Of a stretch of DNA of 64,000 bases, positions 46,540 through 55,889 are shown one piece after another. This stretch comes from Vreelandella lutescens. GTDB lineage: Bacteria > Pseudomonadota > Gammaproteobacteria > Pseudomonadales > Halomonadaceae. Each line of letters opens with the position of its first letter. The first letter of the stretch is position 1. Location: positions 62,001 through 126,000 of the forward strand of contig NZ_BMHM01000005.1 of the NCBI RefSeq assembly GCF_014640815.1, given 5' to 3'. The position numbers were made by a program, and so were the translations under genes. Below the pieces are notes generated by a model. It was not told the DNA's origin and did no database searches. It saw nothing but the letters and a program-made list of their open reading frames with translations.

Positions 46540-47589
46540 TTATTTCACGCCCTGTATAGCCTCCTCAAAACCTTGCAATACGTTCACCACGTTGACCCCG
46601 ATATCCTCAACGGCATAGCCCCCTTCCATCAAAAACACGCAGGGTAGCCCAGCGTTAGCAAGGCGTTTTCCGAGGGCAATAAAGTCGGCATGCTGAAAGG
46701 TAAACGCGCTGATCGGGTCACCTTCAAAGATGTCCACGCCCAGCGACACCACCAGCAACTCACACTCCGTCTGCTGGATACGCGCTAGCGCCTCATCCAA
46801 CGCAGCCATCCACGTGGCAACAGAGGTGCCCGGCGGCAGCGGGTAATTAACCGTGAAGCCTTCACCTGGGCCTTCGCCCGTTTCATCGGCGTAGCCCGAA
46901 AAGTAGGGGAAGGTCACGTCAGGGTCGCCGTGGAGCGAGGCGAACAGCACATCGTCGCGGCGATAAAAGATCTGCTGAGTGCCGTTGCCGTGGTGAAAAT
47001 CCACATCCAAAATCGCCACGCGGCGCTTGCCTGCGTTTAGTGCGCGCTGGGCGGCAATGGCGGCATTGTTAAAAAAGCAGTAGCCGCCAAACTGGTCCAC
47101 CGCCGCGTGGTGGCCCGGTGGGCGGCACAAGCCAAAGGTCGGCTCGCCGGTGGCCAGGGTATGCTCGATAGCCGCCAGCGCGGTGTCTTTACTCGCCAGA
47201 GCAGCGGCAAACGTACCTTCAGTAATGGACGTTTCGGCAGCCAGGGCATAGTAGCCCAACTGGCCGCTCACCGACTGGGGAATGCGGTCGCCACGCATTG
47301 TGCGCGCTGGCCAAATGTTGGGAATCGCCTCACCCGCATGGCCCGCCGCTTGCCATGCCTGCCAGCAGTTATCCAGAAACGCCACGTAACCCGCGTCATG
47401 CACTTCCAGCACCGGCGCAAGCCCGTAGTCGTTTGGCATGCGTACTTCAAACGAGGCGTTGCTCAACGCCGCGAGCACCAAATCCATTCGCTCCGGGCAC
47501 TCAAAAGGGGTGACTAATGCGCCATCGTGTAGCTCGCTACGGGCTTGACGTCGACGGCTGCCTTCAGAAAAAAACGTTAACATTGACAC
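46540..47589 (-). CDS. Histone deacetylase family protein (acetylpolyamine amidohydrolase type)
   Basis: A 349-residue zinc hydrolase that removes acetyl groups from acetylpolyamines or related amines. Catalytic motifs: RPPGHHAAVDQFGGYCFFNN near residue 155, zinc-site DVDFHHGNGTQQIFY near 195, zinc Asp in VSLGVDIFEGDP near 280 and the late EGGYAVEDIGVN. Family length is full. Specificity (polyamine versus other substrate) is inferred from overall resemblance to bacterial class II enzymes. Confidence 0.88.
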   Translation of the reverse strand: MSMLTFFSEGSRRRQARSELHDGALVTPFECPERMDLVLAALSNASFEVRMPNDYGLAPVLEVHDAGYVAFLDNCWQAWQAAGHAGEAIPNIWPARTMRGDRIPQSVSGQLGYYALAAETSITEGTFAAALASKDTALAAIEHTLATGEPTFGLCRPPGHHAAVDQFGGYCFFNNAAIAAQRALNAGKRRVAILDVDFHHGNGTQQIFYRRDDVLFASLHGDPDVTFPYFSGYADETGEGPGEGFTVNYPLPPGTSVATWMAALDEALARIQQTECELLVVSLGVDIFEGDPISAFTFQHADFIALGKRLANAGLPCVFLMEGGYAVEDIGVNVVNVLQGFEEAIQGVK

Positions 47590-47641
47590 TCCTATGGTTG
47601 GCTAACCGTTAGCCCCTGGATTCATAGAATAAGCGCACCAC

Positions 47642-49897
47642 CTACTCACTTGAGAGCACCGGCAACGTGTTGAATTGTGCTTGCCACTTATCTGCTAAAA
47701 CATCGATACAAGAGAGATACTCGTCCAACGGCATGGGTGGCGATAATCCGTAACCCTGTAAATAATCAATGCCTAACGCTTCTAGCAACATGACTTGTTT
47801 ATCGTTTTCGACAAACTCTGCCACTAAACTGACAGACAATTGTTGCGCCAGTGTACACGTTGCTCTGACAACTTCTCGGTCAAACGCAGAGCTTTCAAGG
47901 TCGCGAATAAAGGCACCATCTATTTTGAGCTCTTGGGCATGATACTGTTTAAGATAAGCAAAAGTAGCCCGCCCCGTGCCGAAATCGTCAATCGCTAGGC
48001 ATACTCCCATGCGCTGTAATTGTTGCAGGCTCAATGATGCCGCTTGGGTATCTTGAATCGTGGCACTTTCCGTTAGCTCTAAACAGAGTCGCTGAGGAGG
48101 CCATTCATAGCGGCTCATTAACTCGTCTACCACATCCACCAACCAATCACAGTTCAACGAGTCTCCCGATAAGTTCACCGATACGCTGCTCAACCGATGA
48201 CCGTTAGGATGTTGCGATAAAGCAAAAAGCGTATTTTCTAATACCCATCGATCCACCTGCGGCATCAGGCCGAACGTTTCGGCAATGGGTAAAAAAGCCT
48301 GTGGCGATAACACATGACCATCAATAGATTGCCAGCGCAGCAGTATTTCGCAGCGGCACTGCGTTGGCTCGCGCCGCGACACGATTGGCTGCGCATACAG
48401 TAGCAGCTTACCCTGGCGTGTATCTCCACCTAACGCTGCGCGTAGACGGTGTATCCAGGCTGCTTCCTGACTCTGTTGAGCGATTAACTCGGCTGTCGTG
48501 CCATGATAATGGTAGAGCGACTCCTGAGGGTTCCTCTGTGCATGGCGACAGGCGGTGAGTAGAAGTGCCGCCATACTGGAAAACTCTGACACCTGAACGT
48601 TCGGTAGCATCACCACCGTGATGCCAAGGTGAGTGCCGGGAATTTCCATACCGCTTCTTTCACTGCTCAGCTGCGTCGCTAAGCGTTCTGCTAACGTGCG
48701 ATGTTGGGCGTTAGGAGTATGCTTCATGACCAGGGCAAATAGACCGGGTCGCAATCTCGCGATTTTGACGATGTCATCAGCGTTCTGGGAGCGCAGTTGA
48801 TCCGCTATTTGTCGCTCAATGCGCTGTACCGTGTCATCACCCACCAGCGCCACGAGTTCATCCGTGTATGGCAGCTGTACGCCGATCACGCTCACATGCT
48901 CAAGCGACAAATGCTGCGCTAATTCTGCCACCCCTAGTTCGTTTGCAAGTCCTGTTACCGGGTCTTTTAGCCGAAGCAGCGTCAAACGACGGCTAGCGGC
49001 TTCGGCACTGCGCACAGACTCAATCGATAAAAAGCCCACCAAACTCGCGATAAAGATAACCCACTGCCGATCTAACCATGCCAACACATCGAAGGAAATC
49101 GTAGGCTGGGTCGCAAGCGATACATTGACCAATAACCAAAGCGTCACAAACAAGGCGATGGCTGTGCGGGCTAACGTCGAGGGCAGCCAGTACACTGCCA
49201 TGATCGGCACCGTCACCGCTAGGTACGGCGCACCGAGGTGCCAAAGTGTGGTGCCGTTGCCTAATTGCAGCAGTGCGAGCAGCGCGGATATGGCGACGCC
49301 CATCCATAGCCATAATGGCCAGTGCTTGAAATGAATACTCAGAAAGGTGTTTTTAACGCCATAGTGGCAGATCTGCTGGGCAAGTGGAGCAAACAGCAGC
49401 ACGGACACCGTTTCAGAGAGCCACAGCGCCATCCACAACGATTGGCTAGGCGGGCCATCGCTGAACTGCCATGCACCTAGCCCAGCAAATACGCTGGCGC
49501 TCATGAGTGCAATCAGCGGTACGGCCAATAACCGGCGCGCACGATCTCGCCTGACGTGTTGCTGGAGAGAGTGGGATAACCATGCCACCCACAGCAGCAT
49601 CAGCACAAAGGCCGTCATGCCGACGATAATTTCACCGATGCTATCGCCGCGTACGACATTCCAAACCAACGCGGCCAGCGCAAAGGCAGGCACCCAACGT
49701 AGACCACCCACTAAAATAGCGCCATACGCAAGGGCATTGGCCGCCCAAATCGGCGATATCGGCAGCGTACTATCCATCGGCGGGAAGAGCAGCGTTGTGG
49801 TCACTGCGGCTAACCACCAAGTGGCAAATGCCAAACAAAGCGGGATACCCCTTCGCTTAGTTAGCCATTCACCGTGGATATGACGTGTCATCCGCAT
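47642..49897 (-). CDS. MASE1 membrane sensor with degenerate GGDEF and EAL domain
   Basis: A 751-residue membrane protein. The N-terminal 300 residues form an eight-helix MASE1-type sensor (PISPIWAANALAYGAILVGG near residue 46). The following GGDEF region lacks the signature (RLRPGLFALVMK at the expected place), so it cannot be a normal cyclase. The EAL domain reads CEILLRW for EAL, ELTES intact, DDFGTGRATF for the loop, KIDGAF and AEFVE where AEGVE is usual. Catalysis is uncertain; it may be a weak phosphodiesterase or a c-di-GMP receptor. GAGGGA precedes the ATG. Confidence 0.85.
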   Translation of the reverse strand: MRMTRHIHGEWLTKRRGIPLCLAFATWWLAAVTTTLLFPPMDSTLPISPIWAANALAYGAILVGGLRWVPAFALAALVWNVVRGDSIGEIIVGMTAFVLMLLWVAWLSHSLQQHVRRDRARRLLAVPLIALMSASVFAGLGAWQFSDGPPSQSLWMALWLSETVSVLLFAPLAQQICHYGVKNTFLSIHFKHWPLWLWMGVAISALLALLQLGNGTTLWHLGAPYLAVTVPIMAVYWLPSTLARTAIALFVTLWLLVNVSLATQPTISFDVLAWLDRQWVIFIASLVGFLSIESVRSAEAASRRLTLLRLKDPVTGLANELGVAELAQHLSLEHVSVIGVQLPYTDELVALVGDDTVQRIERQIADQLRSQNADDIVKIARLRPGLFALVMKHTPNAQHRTLAERLATQLSSERSGMEIPGTHLGITVVMLPNVQVSEFSSMAALLLTACRHAQRNPQESLYHYHGTTAELIAQQSQEAAWIHRLRAALGGDTRQGKLLLYAQPIVSRREPTQCRCEILLRWQSIDGHVLSPQAFLPIAETFGLMPQVDRWVLENTLFALSQHPNGHRLSSVSVNLSGDSLNCDWLVDVVDELMSRYEWPPQRLCLELTESATIQDTQAASLSLQQLQRMGVCLAIDDFGTGRATFAYLKQYHAQELKIDGAFIRDLESSAFDREVVRATCTLAQQLSVSLVAEFVENDKQVMLLEALGIDYLQGYGLSPPMPLDEYLSCIDVLADKWQAQFNTLPVLSSE

Positions 49898-49997
49898 CGA
49901 TTGCTCCCTCTGTGTCAGCGCTAACGCTAAGCAACGTCAGAACAAGCTAAACCATTTACACGGGCTGTGCTGCTCCTATCCCACGGCTTAATGAACC

Positions 49998-50273
49998 TTA
50001 ACTCAACGCAACGGGCCACTTGGCTGCCCAACGGCGCTTTTGATCAGGAGTTTGCTGTTTCAACTGATATTCTGCTCGGCTGGCAGCGGCGCGGTCAGCA
50101 AAGGGTTGCGCCCCAAGCAGCGCCAGCGGTGGGTTTGCCCGCGTGTAGCGTGCGCCTTTGCCCGCCGCGTGGGCGTGATAGCGTTTGGTCAGATTGTTGG
50201 TAATGCCTACATAGGTACCGCGCTGACACTCTAGCAAGTAGAGGTACCATTGGGGGGCTTGGCTATGGTCCAT
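49998..50273 (-). CDS. GIY-YIG nuclease superfamily protein (YhbQ-like)
   Basis: A 91-residue single-domain protein. WYLYLLECQRGTYVGITNNL provides the GIY-YIG-type core (YLY...YVG), with the catalytic Arg in TKRYHAH and the acidic residue in AASRAEYQLKQ. It is of the UvrC-domain-like URI subfamily, small stand-alone proteins with possible DNA repair roles. It lies 7 bp upstream of nothing on its strand except the PAS-GGDEF-EAL gene's 3' side and is probably independent. Confidence 0.85.
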   Translation of the reverse strand: MDHSQAPQWYLYLLECQRGTYVGITNNLTKRYHAHAAGKGARYTRANPPLALLGAQPFADRAAASRAEYQLKQQTPDQKRRWAAKWPVALS

Positions 50274-50279
50274 AGTGAC

Positions 50280-53200
50280 TCATTGATTAACGGGGGTGGC
50301 AGTGGATTCCTGAGCCGTCAGCAGGCCCTCAAGTTCCGCCAACGGCATGGGTTTAGCCAGTCCAAAGCCCTGAAACCCATCACAGTGGTAAGTGAGCAAC
50401 CGCTGATGCTGCTCGCTGGTTTCTACGCCTTCCGCCACGACACTTAAGCCTAAGTGATGCGCCATGGAGATAATCCCCTGAACAATGGCGGCGTCATCGC
50501 TGCTGTTGGTGAGTTCGTGGATAAAACTACGGTCAATTTTCACGGTGCTGATAGGCAGATGCTTTAGGTAGCTCAGGCTTGAGTAGCCGGTGCCAAAATC
50601 ATCGATGGAAACGCTCACTTGCATGCTGCGCAGGGCATGCAAAATATCAATCGCCGAGGCCGTGTTATCCATCAGAATACCTTCCGTTAACTCAAGCGAC
50701 AGCTGTTCGGCAGGCAGGCCGGTATCCGACAGCGTTTGGCAAAGAGTGGCGAGAAAGTTTTCACGATGGAACTGCAGCGGCGAAAGATTCACCGCGACCC
50801 GCAGCGTCCCTAGCCCCCGCTGCTTGAGCGCCAGCATATCCGCGCAAGCACGCTGTAGCACCCATTCGCTAATGGGCATAATTTGCCCAGTGGCTTCCGC
50901 CAGGGGAATAAAGCGAGCGGGAGAGAGGTAGCCTTTACTGGGGTGCGGCCAACGTAGCAGGGCTTCCACGCTGACAATCTTTCCATGACGATTAAACAGC
51001 GGCTGGTAATGCAGCTCAAAGCCTTGATGATCAATGGCTTCCTGAAGGTCATTACGCAGGCTGACCCGTTCACTGGCGATGTCATTGATATCGCTACTAA
51101 ACCAAGCATAGGCGTTGCGCCCTTGCTGCTTGGCTTTGTACATCGCCATATCTGCCTGCTGAATTAGTGTTTGCGGCAGCGGTGTATCGGGCTGGCTGAT
51201 GGCGATCCCAACACTGGCGGTTAAATACAGCTCGTGGCCCTCAATGCAGTACGGTTTAGCCAGGGAAGGTAATAATCGCTCTACCACTTCGACGACCTGT
51301 CCTTCATCGCAGGTGTTGGTAATCAGAAGAACAAACTCATCGCCCCCCAAGCGAGCAACGGTATCTTCCTGGCGCAACCCAGCCCGCAGTCGTTTTGCGA
51401 CCTCTACCAGTACTTGGTCGCCCACCGCATGCCCCAAGGTGTCATTAATCGGCTTGAAGTCGTCCAGATCCACAAACAGCACGCTCATGCGCTCACTGCT
51501 GCTTTGGATAGAAGCGAACTGCTTGTGCAGTGTCTCTTCAAACATCATGCGATTAGGCAGTCGCGTCAGATCATCGTGGGTAGCATGGTAGGCAAGCTGT
51601 GCTTCGTAAGCCTTGTGCTTTGAAATATCGTGCTGCACACCCACGAAATGAGTGACATCGCCGCTACCATCACGCACCGGGGCAACGTATAAATCGTTCC
51701 AGAAGGGCGTCCCATCTTTACGATAGTTGCACAGCGTAACGTGGGTTTCCCGCTGTTCTTGAATACCACGCCGTAACTTGTTCACCATGACAGCGTCACT
51801 ATCGGGGCCTTGCAGAAACCGGCAGTTTTGTCCTAATACTTCGTGCTGTGAATAGCCTGTCATGGTGCTGAAGGCTTGATTGGCATAAATAATCGGCAAA
51901 TCCGGATGACGGGCATCAGCAATAAGCACGCCGTTCACACTGGCTTCCACGCTGCGTTCCAGTGTGCGTAGCCGCGTCTGCTGGCGACGCTTTTCAGTCA
52001 CATCTTGGGCAATACCGTAGACACCTTCGATACTACCGTTAACCGTGACGGGCAGGCTGATGAGGTCCAGCGTACGTTGCTGAGCTTCACGATCAGTGAT
52101 GGTGACTTCATAACGGGTAATACCGCCTTGCAGTACGTGCTTAAAATGCCCGTTGATGCGCTCCCGCTCTTGTAAGGCAATAAAATCGGTGAAGTGCCGC
52201 CCTACAACCTCGTCTAACGGATAGCCGGTGACATCAGAACAGGTGGTGTTGGCGGTTTGAAAATAGCCATATTTATCCAGCGAAAAAACCGCATCGGGAT
52301 GATGCACAAACAGCGAACGATAGCGCTGCTCACTCTCTTCCAAGGAGTGGCGCGCGGCTGCCAGTTCACGCGTGCGGGCAATGCTTGCCCCCACAACGCC
52401 TACGCTAAAGGCCAGCAGCCAACTCATTAACAAACCGCCCATGGCCACGCTAATCGGCATAACGCCTAGCAAATACCAGTTATAGTGTTGGCCAGGATAC
52501 GCGCGCAGCATTAAATTTACGCCGCCTGGTAGCCCGGCTAGGCGTGTGGCAAGTGCGTAAGAAGGCGAGCCAACTTCATCCACGGCAAAACCGGAAGGGT
52601 GCAAAATCATCAACAACTGCTCGCCCCGGCTAACACCCACCTTAAACGGCCCTAGCGCTAGGCTAAGTTCATGATGCAGCAGTGCGCCTAAATCCATGGC
52701 GGCTAACATCTGCTGGTCTCTATTGGGCACAGGCAGGGCCATCAGCATCATGTTGGGCTGTTGATGGTCAGGCATCAATAAACGTGGCCGACTAAACGGT
52801 ATGGCGAGCCACGCCTGTACGCTGGCTTTTTCCAACTGATTTAAAAGCCATGCGTCACTGCCCTGTTGCCGCCCTTGTACCCAGAGAGGGTTGCCTTGGG
52901 TATCGATGAACGAGATCACGGTTAAGCTAAGGGTATCGCGGAAATAACTCTGCGCATCCTGATTGAGCAGTACATCCAGCTGGTCATCAGGTACCACCCC
53001 CAACCGCTCGGCCATGCGATGCATGAGTTGCAGTCTATCCGACATAGCCTGCTCAGCGTTGAGCTGCACGTTATCTAGTAAATAGCGTGCCTGTAACTCA
53101 ATGGTAGAGCGCTGATTCATGCTCAGCAGCAGCCAAGCAAGACTGCTCACCATGACCCCCGCCAGCCCGACCATCACTGTTAGCCGCCCGGGGCTTAAAC

Positions 53201-53771
53201 GCTCTGGACGATGACGCCAGCCAGCGACCAGCAGTGCCGCTCCCAGCAAGACGATAAAGACCAACACCGCAATGGGCGATGAAGTGAAAAGCGGCTGATA
53301 GCCCTCATTGCTGCCCCATAGCCGCACGACCACTAACCCACCAAACAGCAGCAGCCCGATCCCGGTAGCTCGCCAATAGAGTCGGCGAACGGTGCTCCCT
53401 ACGCCTACCCAGAGGCAGCCCGTAATCCACGCCAGAATCAGCCCCGACAGGGTAGTCATACGGTTCTCTTGGGTCACCAGCGACGCCGCCACACCGCGAT
53501 CCAGAGCGTTATGTGTGAGGGTATAGATCAGCAGCGCCGCTAACCCTGCGGCACTCAACAGCCGCAGCCAGCGCACTTGGCACAGCGTGGCCAACAAGCT
53601 GATGCCAATCAACAGCGTGGCAAGCGACGCATCAGGCACCAGCATGGGCCCAAACAGTGTCTCTGGCAGCAACAGACCTACCAGCAGTCCGGCACCGCCC
53701 ATAAACAGCAGCGTGGCCGAGGCAATTAATAGCAGCGTTTCGGCTGCTAGATCACGCGTATTTAGCGGCAA
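50280..53771 (-). CDS. Large membrane PAS-PAS-GGDEF-EAL protein
   Basis: A 1163-residue c-di-GMP protein with a TTG start at 53771 preceded by AGGAGGGG. About seven helices occupy residues 1-225, a CHASE-like extracytoplasmic region 230-435, and another helix 440-465. Two PAS/PAC units (EESEQRYRSLFVHHPDAVFS; ANQAFSTMTGYSQHEVLGQN) cover 480-715. GGDEF at 725-890 has intact RLGGDEFVLLI. EAL at 905-1150 has SVEALLRW, ELTEG, DDFGTGYSSL, KIDRSF and AEGVE. The second PAS has the NCRFLQGPD stretch typical of LOV-like domains (GQNCRFLQG), so flavin/blue-light sensing is possible. Both enzyme activities appear possible. Confidence 0.9.
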   Translation of the reverse strand: MPLNTRDLAAETLLLIASATLLFMGGAGLLVGLLLPETLFGPMLVPDASLATLLIGISLLATLCQVRWLRLLSAAGLAALLIYTLTHNALDRGVAASLVTQENRMTTLSGLILAWITGCLWVGVGSTVRRLYWRATGIGLLLFGGLVVVRLWGSNEGYQPLFTSSPIAVLVFIVLLGAALLVAGWRHRPERLSPGRLTVMVGLAGVMVSSLAWLLLSMNQRSTIELQARYLLDNVQLNAEQAMSDRLQLMHRMAERLGVVPDDQLDVLLNQDAQSYFRDTLSLTVISFIDTQGNPLWVQGRQQGSDAWLLNQLEKASVQAWLAIPFSRPRLLMPDHQQPNMMLMALPVPNRDQQMLAAMDLGALLHHELSLALGPFKVGVSRGEQLLMILHPSGFAVDEVGSPSYALATRLAGLPGGVNLMLRAYPGQHYNWYLLGVMPISVAMGGLLMSWLLAFSVGVVGASIARTRELAAARHSLEESEQRYRSLFVHHPDAVFSLDKYGYFQTANTTCSDVTGYPLDEVVGRHFTDFIALQERERINGHFKHVLQGGITRYEVTITDREAQQRTLDLISLPVTVNGSIEGVYGIAQDVTEKRRQQTRLRTLERSVEASVNGVLIADARHPDLPIIYANQAFSTMTGYSQHEVLGQNCRFLQGPDSDAVMVNKLRRGIQEQRETHVTLCNYRKDGTPFWNDLYVAPVRDGSGDVTHFVGVQHDISKHKAYEAQLAYHATHDDLTRLPNRMMFEETLHKQFASIQSSSERMSVLFVDLDDFKPINDTLGHAVGDQVLVEVAKRLRAGLRQEDTVARLGGDEFVLLITNTCDEGQVVEVVERLLPSLAKPYCIEGHELYLTASVGIAISQPDTPLPQTLIQQADMAMYKAKQQGRNAYAWFSSDINDIASERVSLRNDLQEAIDHQGFELHYQPLFNRHGKIVSVEALLRWPHPSKGYLSPARFIPLAEATGQIMPISEWVLQRACADMLALKQRGLGTLRVAVNLSPLQFHRENFLATLCQTLSDTGLPAEQLSLELTEGILMDNTASAIDILHALRSMQVSVSIDDFGTGYSSLSYLKHLPISTVKIDRSFIHELTNSSDDAAIVQGIISMAHHLGLSVVAEGVETSEQHQRLLTYHCDGFQGFGLAKPMPLAELEGLLTAQESTATPVNQ

Positions 53772-53821
53772 ACTTTGCCCCTCCTCTTCTCACCACGGCA
53801 CTGCTAACCACGGCCCCTTAT

Positions 53822-54841
53822 TTAGCGCTCAAACGCGATATTGTCCGCTAACCGCTGCAACTGCTCATACTGTGTATCGAGATATCGGCTGTACGCCTCG
53901 CGCGGCATAAAGTCGACGCTGGAACCGTGGGTATAGAGCAGTGCTTCCATCAACGCTGGCTGCTGGAGTGCCTGCTCGAACGCATGAGCCAAGCGCTCCA
54001 CACGCTCTGGCGGGGTATGAAGCGGTGCAAATACGCCTCGATCAGTGGTGTTAGTCAGCGTGATGCCCTGTTCAATCAGCGTAGGCACCTGCGGCAGCGC
54101 TGCGAGTCGTGTATCGCTTGCCACGCCCAGTGGCACCAGCGCACCGCTGTTAAATAGCGCGCCCGCCGAGGGTAAGTTCAGCATAGCGAGATCCAGCTCG
54201 CCGCCTAATAAGGCCACTACCTGGGCACCGGTATCGGGGTAACGTACGAACTGAATATCAGCAGGCGAGATACCCGCCTGCTCAAAGAAATGTAGCCAGA
54301 AAAAATGATCCGTCGAGTTGGGAATAATGCCGACCAGTAATTCACCCGGGCGCTGTTTAACGAGCGCCGCCAGATCGCTGGCCTGGGTTAACGTATGGCC
54401 AGCCATGGTCGCAGGGATATTGACGGTGCGGGTTAGCAGGGCGACAGGGGCGAATGCATCGTGGGAATAGTCAGAAAGCCCGGCAATATAGGCAAGGTCA
54501 ATGGTTTGATGACTGCCTAGCAGTGTGTAACCATCTGGCGGTGACTGTTTCACAAACTGAGAGCCGAGCGTGGCCCCATTGCCCGGCATATTCATAGGGA
54601 TAATAGCGCTGCCAAGGTGAACCTGCGCCTGCTCTGCAATGGCGCGAAACAGGATATCGGTAGCCCCACCTTCGCCAAACGGCACCACTAACGTAATGTC
54701 AGACGCCGGAAAGGGCGCTTCGCGTATATCGCTCTCAGCGTAAGCATTCAACGTCATCATCCCGAACACCACAGCGGCTATCATCGCGATACGCGTGCCT
54801 ACGCGGCTGCTAAGGCGCGCCCTTTCTGGCCAAGTACCCAT
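53822..54841 (-). CDS. Tripartite tricarboxylate transporter substrate-binding protein (TctC/Bug family)
   Basis: A 339-residue periplasmic receptor. The hydrophobic leader (about 15-35) ends at ATMNAYAES-like residues. The mature start FPASDITLVVPFGEGGATDI and the NMPGNGATLGSQFVKQSPPD block are hallmarks of Bug receptors. These normally feed a TctA/TctB permease, but no permease is adjacent; the neighbours are a c-di-GMP gene and a YchJ gene. It is an orphan receptor, common in this family. Ligand is probably an organic acid but is not readable. Confidence 0.88.
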   Translation of the reverse strand: MGTWPERARLSSRVGTRIAMIAAVVFGMMTLNAYAESDIREAPFPASDITLVVPFGEGGATDILFRAIAEQAQVHLGSAIIPMNMPGNGATLGSQFVKQSPPDGYTLLGSHQTIDLAYIAGLSDYSHDAFAPVALLTRTVNIPATMAGHTLTQASDLAALVKQRPGELLVGIIPNSTDHFFWLHFFEQAGISPADIQFVRYPDTGAQVVALLGGELDLAMLNLPSAGALFNSGALVPLGVASDTRLAALPQVPTLIEQGITLTNTTDRGVFAPLHTPPERVERLAHAFEQALQQPALMEALLYTHGSSVDFMPREAYSRYLDTQYEQLQRLADNIAFER

Positions 54842-54877
54842 TATTTTTATGCCTCATGCTACTTAGCAACTCTGTGC

Positions 54878-55342
54878 TTATGCCCTGCAACATACCTTTA
54901 ATTTGCGCCCGCTACCACAGGGGCAAGGCTCATTCCGCCCCGGTTTTAAACGCTTCACGCTAGGCGTACCGTCCACATACCACCAGCGCCCCTCTTCCCT
55001 TATAAATCGCGATGCCTCCTCTAACATGTGCCAGCCGCCTGGCTCGCGAAAGGTGGCGCGAAAATGCACGGTACCTTGATCGTTTTGCGCGCTGGGCGCT
55101 GCCACAATCTCAAGGGCGACCCATTGGGTATCAGGGTCGGCCGGTAGCTGCTGAGGGCGGGTGGTGGGGTGCCACGTCGCTAGCAAATAGTCACGCTGAT
55201 TCAACGCGAAAGCGGCGTAACGTGAGCGCATCAGCGCTTCGGGTGTTGGCGGTAAAATAGGCCCTTGATGGTAGGGCTGGCAGCAAGCGTCAAAGGGTAT
55301 ATCGCTACCGCATGGGCAACTTTTAAGCGATGGTTGAGTCAT
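54878..55342 (-). CDS. YchJ family protein (SEC-C zinc motifs)
   Basis: A 154-residue cytoplasmic protein. It has a Cys-rich N-terminal zinc motif CPCGSDIPFDACCQPYHQG, the YchJ core LMRSRYAAFALNQRDYLLAT, and a C-terminal SEC-C motif NEPCPCGSGRKLKVCC. SEC-C motifs bind zinc. YchJ proteins are NTF2-like and widespread in Proteobacteria, with no established role. It follows the TctC-type gene on the same strand side but with a separate start. Confidence 0.9.
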   Translation of the reverse strand: MTQPSLKSCPCGSDIPFDACCQPYHQGPILPPTPEALMRSRYAAFALNQRDYLLATWHPTTRPQQLPADPDTQWVALEIVAAPSAQNDQGTVHFRATFREPGGWHMLEEASRFIREEGRWWYVDGTPSVKRLKPGRNEPCPCGSGRKLKVCCRA

Positions 55343-55497
55343 AGCAGTGGCTCTGGCTTATGCATTTAACGGGCGCTGTAGATGTTTTGTTTCGGTATTG
55401 GCCCTGAGAAGGGTATAGTAGCAGAGCAAGATCCCTAGACAGACGGAGTACGACAACACGATCGATCATTCTTTCCAAACGCAGTGGAGGTTCTCCT

Positions 55498-55809
55498 ATG
55501 AAGGTTTACAAACCGGAATGGCAGTGCACGTTTAGCGTAAACGAAGGCGCGGTAGAATCAGCAAATTGGAAAGAGAGAATCGCGTGGCGGCTTAGAGAGT
55601 TTGCCGACCGACTTGAAGGCGGCGGCCGCACGATCAAAATCGACTGCAGCGTCTCGCCACAGGTGAGCCGTGATGACGTTGATACCTGCTTGGGAAAAGG
55701 GTTTGAAGTCACCCAACGGCTGCTAACCCAGCTTGCCCAACAGCAGGCGTGCGAAGATGTGATGCGCCATGCGAAAGCAGAGCTTTACGAAGAGCAGCAT
55801 CAGCACTAA
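55498..55809 (+). CDS. Hypothetical protein, 103 residues
   Basis: A small soluble protein with a good RBS (GGAGG at 7 nt) and a strong terminator, so a real gene is likely. It starts MKVYKPEWQCTFSVNEGAVE, has WKERIAWRLREFADRLEGGG in the middle, then TIKIDCSVSPQVSRDDVDTC and a C-terminal amphipathic helix. No domain recognised. The gene is divergent from ychJ and convergent with argE. Function unknown; abundance of charged residues suggests a cytosolic protein. Confidence 0.65.
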   Translation: MKVYKPEWQCTFSVNEGAVESANWKERIAWRLREFADRLEGGGRTIKIDCSVSPQVSRDDVDTCLGKGFEVTQRLLTQLAQQQACEDVMRHAKAELYEEQHQH

Positions 55810-55833
55810 CAGCCAGACCGTAAGCGTCTCAAG

Positions 55834-55870
55834 AAAACACCCGCCCGATCACACTGGCGGGTGTTTTTTA
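55834..55870. terminator. Bidirectional terminator (small gene / argE)
   Basis: AAAACACCCGCC / GGCGGGTGTTTT, a 12-bp stem with loop CGATCACACT and T/A tracts at both ends, between the convergent 103-codon gene and argE. Confidence 0.9.
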
Positions 55871-55889
55871 TTGGGCGCAAATAAACCCG

